From Thermoplasmata archaeon (GTDB lineage Archaea > Thermoplasmatota > Thermoplasmata > Halarchaeoplasmatales > Halarchaeoplasmataceae), in NCBI GenBank assembly GCA_019594305.1, contig JAFDTZ010000044.1:1-15911 (forward strand): a DNA stretch of 15,911 bases, given 5' to 3'. Position 1 is the first letter of the stretch. The number at the start of each line of letters is the position of its first letter. The notes beneath the pieces are model-generated. The model worked only from the letters and a program-made list of their open reading frames with translations, did not search any database and had not been told where the DNA came from. Positions 7,959-15,478 of this stretch are shown here, piece by piece. The translations under genes and the position numbers were made by a program.

Positions 7959-8846
7959 TCAAGTAGATATTCTCATGTTGACTTTGGCATGGGTGTAACG
8001 AATCTCACCAACATCGTCGCCCAAATTGATGACTATCTTATATAGAGAAGACCCATCAGCTGGATCGATTAAATCGATATTTTCCGCATCCGTTTCATTT
8101 TCTAACCATCTTACCCACGCATCAGGATGTCTTGTAGATAAAGTGATACTTACGTTTCCGATATCTCCTCTAACCGTTCTTCTACTCGAACTCCATAATT
8201 CTGTTGTCACACCTACGGAACCAGTACCGCCTATGTTTTCCTCAGTACCGATAATATCGACCATGGTAAGGCGAATACTATAGTCGGCACCGTGTTTTTC
8301 GATTCCTATCGGTGCCGGCGCTCTGACTACAGAACGATCCCTCTGTTCCAATAGGATAGCGCCGTGTTCGTAGATTATCATTTGTTGCTCGAAATATCGA
8401 TTCAACGCCTCCAATGATACACTTCCTGTTGAATGGAATCTTCTCACCGTTGTTTCGCCGTCGACCGTTTCATTGAAACTCAATACCATGCCCTCGACGT
8501 CCTGCCTCATACGAAAGATACCAGGAGTCTTACTAGCGAACATGGGTACCCCCTCTGATCCCAATCTCACGTATGAGTACAATGGATAATAGGTGATATC
8601 GTTCATAATAAGATTATCTATACTTCCTTTCATGTGGGAAAACTGCATCATCGCTTCGTCCATATGATAGGCTTCCTTGTCCTCCATCCAAACGGGAACG
8701 TACTGTTGAGTGATTAAAGACAGTAGGCTCAGGAATACCAGTAATGCCATGATCGTGCCCACTGTTGCAGCAACACCGTCCTGATCCGCTTTATTCAATT
8801 TTCTTCTTTTTACGAGGCATTTATTCCTAACATTTCTATCCTTCAT
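7959..8846 (-). CDS. Type IV pilin-like protein with class III signal peptide
   Basis: The 295-aa product has a basic N-terminus (about 1-19) and then K19-A20 followed by DQDGVAATVG. A hydrophobic helix runs over about 25-48, then VPVWMEDKEA and a beta-rich globular part to the end. This is the layout of archaeal type IV pilins and pseudopilins, with likely prepilin-peptidase cleavage after A20 and the helix packing into a filament core. The protein is long for a pilin, so it may be a pseudopilin, a tip protein or a non-filament pilin-like subunit. It is the last gene of the secretion operon. It begins 10 nt after the second ATPase, with a GAGGTT ribosome site (8853-8858) overlapping that gene's stop. 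No other pilin and no prepilin peptidase are in the window. The pilin-like fold is inferred from the N-terminus and context. Confidence 0.75.
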   Translation of the reverse strand: MKDRNVRNKCLVKRRKLNKADQDGVAATVGTIMALLVFLSLLSLITQQYVPVWMEDKEAYHMDEAMMQFSHMKGSIDNLIMNDITYYPLYSYVRLGSEGVPMFASKTPGIFRMRQDVEGMVLSFNETVDGETTVRRFHSTGSVSLEALNRYFEQQMIIYEHGAILLEQRDRSVVRAPAPIGIEKHGADYSIRLTMVDIIGTEENIGGTGSVGVTTELWSSSRRTVRGDIGNVSITLSTRHPDAWVRWLENETDAENIDLIDPADGSSLYKIVINLGDDVGEIRYTHAKVNMRIST

Positions 8847-8856
8847 GTTAACAACC

Positions 8857-10497
8857 TCACGCTTCTAGTTCCTCTCTAACCATATCCATCATGGCTTGCT
8901 TATCCCTGTAATAGGAAGCGGTTATACGAGTGAAATCTTTGTAGTTGGTGATACCTTTGAGATTCATGTACTCTAGAACCATCTTTCGTCTTTTCACCTC
9001 TCGTTCCATCTCCCTAGATGTCCAGTTCTTAGATTGTGCTACTTTACTATACACATAACTGTGGCCGCTGTAATTGAAAGTATCATCGGCGGGATTCCAC
9101 GTGTATGCATTATTGGTTATCAATTCATTTGAATCCGGTTCGACCCCGACGACCTCAGTAACCGCCTTGATTCTACGGGTCATCTTAGTACCTACCTTTA
9201 CTTTCCCTTGAAGTAGTACGATGTCAAGTGCGGCTACCAATGCTCTCGGAAGGTTTATCGGTTCGTTCTCCATCCTGTTGACCAGGGTCTGAACATCGTC
9301 CGCATGGAACGTAGTGTAAGCAGCCTTACCTGTTGCCATAGCTTGGAAAACAACATAGGCCTCAGGCCCTCTTACCTCTCCCACCATCAGGTACTGTGGT
9401 CTTTGACGTAAAGCAGCTTGTAAAAGCTCGAACATATCTATCTCTCCGGCTTTTATACCGCTATCATCCATCTCTCCAAAACCGCTTCTAGTTAGCAAGG
9501 GTACCCAATTATCGTGAGGTAGGTTTAACTCACGGGTATCTTCTATACTGACGATCTTCATCTGTGGGGGTATGAACAAAAGTATAGCATTCAGCGTAGT
9601 TGTCTTACCGGATGCCGTGCCCCCGCATATGAGCATTGATTGGCCGGTCTCCATGGCGATCCATGCATAGGCCATCATCTCGGGATTGAATGTTTTGAAA
9701 TGTATCAGATTGATAGGCGTGTAAGGTTCTTCCTCAAAACGACGAATTGTAAAAGATGACCCCCGTTGGGTGACGTGGGTGCCCAGGGTCTGTTGTAATC
9801 TTGAGCCGTCGGGCATGGTCGCATCGAGCATGGGGTCTGCGACGGATATATGTTTACCACTTCTCTGGGCTATCCAAACCACGAAATTATCTAATTCGGC
9901 AGCGTCATCGAACTGTACATTTGATTTCATAGAACCATACTTACGGTGAAACACATAGAGTGGAATGCCAACTCCGTCGCATGAGATATCCTCGGGGTCT
10001 ACATCATTCATGATCACGTCTATAGGTCCATAGCCTAGGAAATCACGCCTTATGTAGTATAAAATTCTCTTCTCGAAAACAGGTCTCAGAGTGATGTCCA
10101 TTTCCCTTAAAATCCTGTGGATATGTTTTTCAAGGTATTTAACCCTATCTTCCTCTTCTTTCAGATTTACTAGCTCTACATCCTCAATAAGCCGTTCTTT
10201 TACTGTATGAAGAAGTGCTTCTTCATCTTCATCGAGATCGGGTTCGATTACCTCGTAAATATATTCATTTGATCGGTTATCGTATCTTATCCTTACATAG
10301 GTATATGGCTCATTTACGGGGTTGATCTCAATCTCTTTAACACCCTCTTCGGATATCTTCGGTATCTTCGTGATCTCCTCTTGATATCCATCCTGAGATA
10401 TTCCTGCGGGCATAAATACTTTCTTCGGTTTTTTTCGAGCGTTCAAGGAACCTAATTTGTTTTTTATTTTATCGCTGATTGCCGCCATATTTATCAT
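8857..10497 (-). CDS. Type II/IV secretion system ATPase, GspE/TadA/archaeal FlaI family (second copy)
   Basis: This 546-aa cytoplasmic motor hydrolyses ATP to drive assembly of pilus-like filaments through the T2SF membrane platform. An N-terminal domain with the archaeal family pattern YEVIEPDL (81-88) precedes the RecA-like core. The Walker A is GGTASGKTT (292-300, K298), the Asp box IEDTRE (318-323), the Walker B LMVGEVRG (370-377, E374) and the His box FHADD (397-401, H398). All catalytic residues are present. The ATG at 10495-10497 abuts the TAG of the upstream T2SF gene; a second ATG three codons in is also possible. It is clearly paralogous to the ATPase that opens the operon, sharing near-identical blocks such as YGPIDV and ISCDGV. 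Family assignment is firm; whether it extends, retracts or co-assembles is unknown. Confidence 0.92.
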   Translation of the reverse strand: MINMAAISDKIKNKLGSLNARKKPKKVFMPAGISQDGYQEEITKIPKISEEGVKEIEINPVNEPYTYVRIRYDNRSNEYIYEVIEPDLDEDEEALLHTVKERLIEDVELVNLKEEEDRVKYLEKHIHRILREMDITLRPVFEKRILYYIRRDFLGYGPIDVIMNDVDPEDISCDGVGIPLYVFHRKYGSMKSNVQFDDAAELDNFVVWIAQRSGKHISVADPMLDATMPDGSRLQQTLGTHVTQRGSSFTIRRFEEEPYTPINLIHFKTFNPEMMAYAWIAMETGQSMLICGGTASGKTTTLNAILLFIPPQMKIVSIEDTRELNLPHDNWVPLLTRSGFGEMDDSGIKAGEIDMFELLQAALRQRPQYLMVGEVRGPEAYVVFQAMATGKAAYTTFHADDVQTLVNRMENEPINLPRALVAALDIVLLQGKVKVGTKMTRRIKAVTEVVGVEPDSNELITNNAYTWNPADDTFNYSGHSYVYSKVAQSKNWTSREMEREVKRRKMVLEYMNLKGITNYKDFTRITASYYRDKQAMMDMVREELEA

Positions 10498-11421
10498 CTA
10501 TCCCATTATTGAAATACCTCCAAAGAGGATCCGTAAGGCTACGAAGCCCATAAGGGTAAGTACAAAACTGTGCTGCATACCGCTAGCTATCTTCCCGGTC
10601 TGGAGTACGCCGGCAACTATACCGTCGCCTAGTGCGTGGGCGAAGACTGCCAAAGTGAATATGTACCTTATAACAGGTATATTCTCGGTTCTGATTTCAG
10701 CCCCGCCTGCGCCACCGACTGTTTCCATACCCTCGCCTCCTTCGAGATGGGCTCCTGCTTCCGCCATCTGAGCGAGGAACTGAGTGTTAAGGATTATTAT
10801 GACCACGATAAAGACTGCGAATGAGATATAAATTACTGCCAGATAAGAGGTCATGGCTATCTTTTGTTCGTCTTCTGAAAGATGAACCTCCTTCGTATCT
10901 TGAGATACAAGGGTTAGGACGTCCGCCACGTTACCACCGGCATCGTTGGCCTTAATTATTATGGCAACTACTCTGTTTACCAGGGGTGTATCTATTCTAT
11001 CTGCAAAGTTTCGAAGAGCTTGGGAAGCCGGAATACCCCAATCGATTTGTGCGGCCATTTTTTGTATCTCCGGTGTCAATTTACCATACCGACCGGAAGC
11101 GGATACCACTATAGCGTCGGCAAGGGTCATACCAAAACGCCCGGCTTCTGCCACATCTCTGAGAAAATAGGGAAGTTTTCGTTCGATTTTCTCGATTTCA
11201 CTCTGTTTCCGGCTCACATAAAAACCAAACGGTCCCAGAAAACCCATTGCGGCCATCATAGCCCAATCAATAGGGTCGAGTGGTATAGGTGCTGCGTTTA
11301 ATGCATCCAAGATCATTATAAAGATAAACACAGAACCTATCACACATGAAACTATTAGTATCTCTCGAGCACGTCCGAGGCGCATCATTTTCTGGAATGG
11401 GGTCCTTTCTTGTTCTACCAT
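10498..11421 (-). CDS. T2SF-family inner-membrane platform protein (TadC/FlaJ-like)
   Basis: The 307-aa product has membrane segments at about 20-40, 52-70, 190-212, 250-270 and 283-304. A cytoplasmic T2SF helical domain lies between (about 80-185), including LPYFLRDVAEAGRFGMTL and IIIKANDAGGNVADVL. Such proteins form the platform that couples the ATPase to filament subunits. A Gly/Glu-rich loop (about 217-248) sits between membrane segments. Archaeal FlaJ usually carries two T2SF domains in one chain. Here the two halves are separate genes, as with bacterial TadB and TadC, and this is the downstream half. Its ATG (11419-11421) lies eight bases after the stop of the other half, behind a weak GTGATAT site. 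Confidence 0.88.
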   Translation of the reverse strand: MVEQERTPFQKMMRLGRAREILIVSCVIGSVFIFIMILDALNAAPIPLDPIDWAMMAAMGFLGPFGFYVSRKQSEIEKIERKLPYFLRDVAEAGRFGMTLADAIVVSASGRYGKLTPEIQKMAAQIDWGIPASQALRNFADRIDTPLVNRVVAIIIKANDAGGNVADVLTLVSQDTKEVHLSEDEQKIAMTSYLAVIYISFAVFIVVIIILNTQFLAQMAEAGAHLEGGEGMETVGGAGGAEIRTENIPVIRYIFTLAVFAHALGDGIVAGVLQTGKIASGMQHSFVLTLMGFVALRILFGGISIMG

Positions 11422-11429
11422 TTATATCA

Positions 11430-12455
11430 CTAATCCTGATTAATCATCCATATTACTACTATAAAGCCTACTTGTGCACCGGGTATCATTATACCGATGA
11501 TACCGTAAAGCATGGGTATCGGATCGCCACCGCCCATACCGCCCATGAGGGCCATGATAGCCATGATCACTATTAAAAACAATGGAAAAGCTACAACAAC
11601 TGTTACAAAGGATTCTGCCATCATACCCAAGGTTTCCATCTTTTGCTGAACGATAAGCTTACGTGAATCTTGGTATCCTTTTAATTTTGATGTGAAGTAG
11701 GGTTTCAACTCACCACCCGAACTCGATGTTGTGATCACACCCTGTATGAAGTCTCTAAAGCTCTCAGATGGAGTCCTATCGGCGGCCCTCTGCATCGCTG
11801 TTAATATATCTATTCCCAATAACTCTGTATCTCTGGTTATCCATTCAGCTTCCTCCCTAACCTCGCCGTATATCGGTTGTTTCGATAATTCTTTGAAGAT
11901 AAGATCTATGTTTACATCCGCCGAAGACATAGCAGCGATAAAACTCATAGCGTCCGGAAGCTTTTTATCTATCTTTTTACCCCGTGCCTTTGCGGTCATT
12001 CCCGGACCTGATTTAAGGAAGAAATAAACCATAACGGGTAAGAATACCGCTATCATTAATCCTATAAAGTACATGAAAATACCTAAATTAAAGAACATCC
12101 TCAAGACAGGCCCGATAAAGATACCTGCTACGATACCTACAATCGTCGCGATAACAGTTGACATCCAAACGTATGCGATGTACTCTTCCGCTCTTATCTT
12201 CATGTGCGCCTGAAGGAGAGCATTTTCCAGTTCTTCATCACTGACTTCCTTGCTCTTCACAATAGGCCCCATAGTTCTCCAACAAAATTGCTGATAAGGG
12301 GTCAACTTCAAATATTCCGGGACCGCCTCCTTTGGAAGTCTGACGATGTGAGGTCCGTAGGTCTCTATTCGGTCGCTTGGTTTTGCACGTTTAGTGGCTA
12401 AAAATTTATCCTTTTTAAAGGTAAGTTTTTCGAAGGTATCATCGATCTCTACCAT
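11430..12455 (-). CDS. T2SF-family inner-membrane platform protein (TadB/FlaJ-like)
   Basis: The 341-aa product has a long cytoplasmic N-terminus (about 1-90), two membrane segments (about 93-116 and 123-147), a T2SF cytoplasmic helical domain (about 160-275) with ITTSSSGGELKPYF, and two closing membrane segments (about 280-304 and 315-338). It is the partner of the next gene and would form a two-chain platform with it. Its ATG overlaps the stop of the upstream ATPase as TGATG (shared base 12455). A GAGGTGA ribosome site sits at 12462-12468. This overlap points to translational coupling and a fixed ratio with the ATPase. Confidence 0.9.
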   Translation of the reverse strand: MVEIDDTFEKLTFKKDKFLATKRAKPSDRIETYGPHIVRLPKEAVPEYLKLTPYQQFCWRTMGPIVKSKEVSDEELENALLQAHMKIRAEEYIAYVWMSTVIATIVGIVAGIFIGPVLRMFFNLGIFMYFIGLMIAVFLPVMVYFFLKSGPGMTAKARGKKIDKKLPDAMSFIAAMSSADVNIDLIFKELSKQPIYGEVREEAEWITRDTELLGIDILTAMQRAADRTPSESFRDFIQGVITTSSSGGELKPYFTSKLKGYQDSRKLIVQQKMETLGMMAESFVTVVVAFPLFLIVIMAIMALMGGMGGGDPIPMLYGIIGIMIPGAQVGFIVVIWMINQD

Positions 12456-14155
12456 CAGATTTCACCTCTTATACGGGCCAAGGTCTCTTCGGGTTCTTTA
12501 TAGTAAGAGGTAACAACCTTAGATATAGACCGATAATCGGTTTCGTTTTTACCTACAAGATAGTCTATTACCTCGACACGATCACTAAATTCTTGGTTCA
12601 TCTCTTCCTGAGTAAGGTTCTTCATCTCCATAATAGTGTCAAAGTTAAAACTGTGTCCCTTGTATATGAAACCATCGCTTCTACGATCCCATTCAAATAC
12701 CTGATTCGTTATCAGTTCGTCACTTTCGGGTTCGAAACCCACTAGCTCCGTGATCTCCTGTATTCTCCTTACCTCTTCGTCCTTGACCCTCGCAAAGGTC
12801 TGGATAATCACGAAGTTAAGGGCAGTGAGCAGCACACGGGGACAGTTAATAGGTGGATTTTCCAGCCTGTGCACCATTGACTCTACCGAATCGGCGTGCA
12901 TCGTACTATAGGTTGTGTGACCGGTAGCCATGGCTTGAAACATGGTGTTTGCCTCTTTACCCCTGACTTCACCCACGATTATGTAATCGGGTCTTTGCCT
13001 TAGGGCATTTTTCACCAGATCGTACATATTTACCTCTCCGGGAGACCTACCTTCGGCGGATTTTTTTGCTGTACGTCCCGTTCTAGTGGTACTCGGTATC
13101 CAATTCTCATGGGGTAGATTGATCTCTCTGGTGTCCTCTAGTGAAACTATCTTTTGACCCGGTGGGATGAAAAGAGTGGCCGCGTTAAGGGTGGCCGTTT
13201 TACCGCATGCTGTTCCTCCGGCAACTACCATTGACATGCCGTGTTCTACCATCAACCACATGTATGCAACCATCTCAGCTGAAGAGGTGTTAAACTGGAT
13301 CAACTTAACGGGGTTAAAGGGTTCCTTTTTAAACCTTCTTATAGTGATGGAAGATCCTCTGGAAGATACTTCTTTGGCATAAGTAGCTTGAACCCTATGA
13401 CCTTCTCTTGTGGTCCCATCGAGGATAGGATTGGAAACGGAAACCTGTTTTCCGCATCTTTGACCTAATTGGATTATGAAAGAATTCAACACCTTTTCTT
13501 TTTCGAATTTGACGGCGGTCCTTATGGATTCGTATTTAGAATGATATATGAAAAGAGGTATGTCCACACCATCACAAGAAATATCCTCTACGCGGTCATC
13601 GCTCATCAACACATCTATGGGTCCGTATCTAACATAGTCCCTGCGGATATAATAGATCAACCGTTTCATTGATTTTTTCTCTATCTTCATATTTCTACTA
13701 TTTATGAAACTTTCAACGCTCTCCTCCAAAAATTCCTCTTTATCTTTTTTCTCCATACTCTCCCAGTCATAGGAGAGGGTTCTGTCCAGTGTATCCTTTA
13801 AAAGGGTCAACCAATTTTCTTCCTTTTCTGTTAAGGTTGGCTCGACTGATTCATATATGTTTTCTTTCCTCTCTTCATCATAAATAATCCTTGCGTAGCT
13901 AAAAGGAGGTAGTATTGGATAAACCTCTTCGACCTTCAAATGTTCCCCTTCCAAGGTTGGAAGCCTCGTGTAAGGTGATATCCAGCCCTCTTCACCGACT
14001 TCAACCTTTTCTTTGTTATCCACCTCTTCTTTCGGAAGTTTCACTCGCCGAGGAGATTTAGAAAAACCCATAGGTGCGGTAAATACATTTGATATTCTTG
14101 ATAACGTACTTCGTTCCTTCTTCTCCTTGGTTTTTTCCACTGCGGTCTTGACCAT
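12455..14155 (-). CDS. Type II/IV secretion system ATPase, GspE/TadA/archaeal FlaI family (first copy)
   Basis: This is the first gene of the five-gene secretion operon. The start chosen is the ATG at 14153-14155, giving 566 aa. A GTG three codons upstream (14162-14164) is less likely because it lies inside the ribosome site GGTGA (14161-14165), ideally spaced five bases before the ATG. After a charged N-terminus comes the family pattern IYESVEPTL (about 100-108). The Walker A is GGTACGKTA (313-321, K319), the Asp box LEDTRE (339-344), the Walker B IIVGEVRG (392-399, E396) and the His box with H420. The core is intact, so it should be active. It differs from the operon's second ATPase in a Cys in the P-loop and in the basic loop between the Asp box and Walker B. 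Paralogy of the two is clear. Confidence 0.92.
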   Translation of the reverse strand: MVKTAVEKTKEKKERSTLSRISNVFTAPMGFSKSPRRVKLPKEEVDNKEKVEVGEEGWISPYTRLPTLEGEHLKVEEVYPILPPFSYARIIYDEERKENIYESVEPTLTEKEENWLTLLKDTLDRTLSYDWESMEKKDKEEFLEESVESFINSRNMKIEKKSMKRLIYYIRRDYVRYGPIDVLMSDDRVEDISCDGVDIPLFIYHSKYESIRTAVKFEKEKVLNSFIIQLGQRCGKQVSVSNPILDGTTREGHRVQATYAKEVSSRGSSITIRRFKKEPFNPVKLIQFNTSSAEMVAYMWLMVEHGMSMVVAGGTACGKTATLNAATLFIPPGQKIVSLEDTREINLPHENWIPSTTRTGRTAKKSAEGRSPGEVNMYDLVKNALRQRPDYIIVGEVRGKEANTMFQAMATGHTTYSTMHADSVESMVHRLENPPINCPRVLLTALNFVIIQTFARVKDEEVRRIQEITELVGFEPESDELITNQVFEWDRRSDGFIYKGHSFNFDTIMEMKNLTQEEMNQEFSDRVEVIDYLVGKNETDYRSISKVVTSYYKEPEETLARIRGEI

Positions 14156-14160
14156 AGGTT

Positions 14161-14165
14161 TCACC
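14161..14165 (-). promoter_or_regulatory. Ribosome binding site that fixes the first ATPase start
   Basis: GGTGA on the minus strand, followed by five bases and then ATG (14155). The upstream GTG candidate overlaps this site, so ATG is preferred. Confidence 0.7.
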
Positions 14166-14230
14166 TAATTTATAATTGCGAAAAGACTAATACCTTTGCA
14201 GAACCAACACGAAGCGAATAGGTAGCTAGC

Positions 14231-14253
14231 CTTGCAGATAAAGTAAGTGCAAG
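14231..14253. promoter_or_regulatory. Inverted repeat near the secretion-operon start site
   Basis: CTTGCA (14231-14236) and TGCAAG (14248-14253) form a perfect six-base dyad with an 11-base spacer. It lies just downstream of the TATA-like box, across the predicted transcription start. That position suits a repressor operator. Six-base dyads also arise by chance. Confidence 0.3.
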
Positions 14254-14257
14254 ATGC

Positions 14258-14266
14258 TATTTATAT
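14258..14266 (-). promoter_or_regulatory. TATA-like promoter of the secretion operon
   Basis: ATATAAATA on the minus strand, about 10 bases past the stop of the second PhoU-TrkA_C gene. A start site near 14236 would give a leader of about 80 nt before the ATG at 14155. It is the best TATA match in the 121-bp gap between the transport and secretion gene blocks. Confidence 0.55.
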
Positions 14267-14276
14267 GTGTTGGTCA

Positions 14277-14834
14277 TTAAGGGGAAGTCCATTTGTTCAT
14301 GGTATCTATGCTGTCCTCAGGCCCTCTTGTAAATATAATATCGCCCCCCATTAATACTGTATTCTCGTCCGGTCCATATATCCATTCGTTTCCTCTTTTA
14401 ATCGCAACTACCCACATCCCGGTCTCACTGGCGAGATTTACCTGGCCAAGTGATTTTCCATCGAGTAAAGACCCCTTGTGTACCGGTTTTTTCAGCATTA
14501 TTGTGTCAGATTCCTTAAGACTCTGCCTTAGAACCGGATGTATCTCTATATCTCTTAGGACGACATCGGCTATATCAAGTGCAGCATCAGCTATCCTTTC
14601 AATTGCGTCCGCGACCTTCATAAATATGAGTGCCCTATCGAAATTACCGGTTTCTTTGAATTTGTTAAGGGAAGCTTTCTGTATATCCTCGTACAAGTAA
14701 TCTATTCGATCCTCAAGCTCGACTACTTCCTCAGCAATGTCATGATTATAATACAATAGTGCCGAATAGGCAAGGTCTAGCATGAGTTCGGATGTGTTCT
14801 TCATTTCAAGTAATTTTTTCTCGGTTTCCTTCAT
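14277..14834 (-). CDS. PhoU-TrkA_C domain protein (second copy)
   Basis: The 185-aa product has an N-terminal helical PhoU-like half (about 1-105) and a C-terminal TrkA_C (RCK_C) half (about 110-180) with WVVAIKRGNEWIYGP and GGDIIFTRG. TrkA_C domains sense small ligands and control cation channels and transporters, so this is probably a cytoplasmic regulator of the permease encoded two genes upstream. The ATG overlaps the stop of the preceding paralogue as ATGA, with a GAGGTGATATC ribosome site. It is shorter at the N-terminus than that paralogue and lacks its charged leader. This architecture matches archaeal conserved proteins grouped as PhoU plus TrkA_C domains. The domain call is firm; ligand and target are inferred. 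Confidence 0.85.
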   Translation of the reverse strand: MKETEKKLLEMKNTSELMLDLAYSALLYYNHDIAEEVVELEDRIDYLYEDIQKASLNKFKETGNFDRALIFMKVADAIERIADAALDIADVVLRDIEIHPVLRQSLKESDTIMLKKPVHKGSLLDGKSLGQVNLASETGMWVVAIKRGNEWIYGPDENTVLMGGDIIFTRGPEDSIDTMNKWTSP

Positions 14835-15478
14835 GATATCACCTCATTCCAGCTTAGCCGCCCATGTGCTACTTCCTTTAACTCCTCGAAACCGGCGTCA
14901 ACCCCGCAAACGATAATAATATCACCGGATGCGAGTTCGCTGTGTCCGTTGGGACCGTATATCCATCGATTTCGTCTCCTTATGGCTACTATACGTACGC
15001 CCGTGAAGGATTCTATCCTCAGTTCGCCAATCAGCCGTCCAGCTATGTCCGAATCATTAAGTATCTTTAAGGTATGTATCTTCTCGTCAGCTTCTTTGAG
15101 AATATGAGGCAATATGGATCGAACATCAACATCCATGTTCAATATCCCTACCATGTCCTCGGCAGCATCGGATATCTTCTCTGCTGCAGAAGCTACTTGA
15201 AGAAGTCCGCTAAGGCGCTCGGCATCTTCAAGGGTTCTGGCGGATAGCATGCTCTTCAGTCTGATAAGATACATCATCTTATCCATCTCAGACTCAATAT
15301 GGCCCACTTCATCCGCTAAGTCCGTATTTTCGAAGACGATTGCCGCATAGGCAAGATCTGTGATCAACTCCGAATAATCCTTCATCATGGTCAACAGTTC
15401 TCTAACGGAGGTGTCTTCATATTTTATCTCCTCATGTTCTTCTTCTATCTCTTTTTCAATGCTTCTTTTTCTTTTCAT
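14831..15478 (-). CDS. PhoU-TrkA_C domain protein (first copy)
   Basis: The start chosen is the ATG at 15476-15478, giving 215 aa. It is preceded by GGTGGTG (15484-15490) and overlaps the permease stop as ATGA. The frame stays open to 15592, but the added 38 residues would lie inside the permease gene and lack a ribosome site. After a charged leader (about 1-24) come PhoU-like helices (about 25-120) with YSELITDLAYAAI. A TrkA_C domain (about 132-205) follows, with VRIVAIRRRNRWIYGP and SGDIIIVCG. It probably works with the next gene, its paralogue, as a hetero- or homo-oligomeric regulator of the permease. The shared RNxWIYGP-type motif shows common origin. Confidence 0.85.
   Translation of the reverse strand: MKRKRSIEKEIEEEHEEIKYEDTSVRELLTMMKDYSELITDLAYAAIVFENTDLADEVGHIESEMDKMMYLIRLKSMLSARTLEDAERLSGLLQVASAAEKISDAAEDMVGILNMDVDVRSILPHILKEADEKIHTLKILNDSDIAGRLIGELRIESFTGVRIVAIRRRNRWIYGPNGHSELASGDIIIVCGVDAGFEELKEVAHGRLSWNEVIS

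Noticed and set aside
14293..14700. 135-codon plus-strand frame
   Set aside because: It lies fully opposite a clear PhoU-TrkA_C gene and its sequence is the Ser/Ile/Leu-rich product expected from reading that gene backwards.
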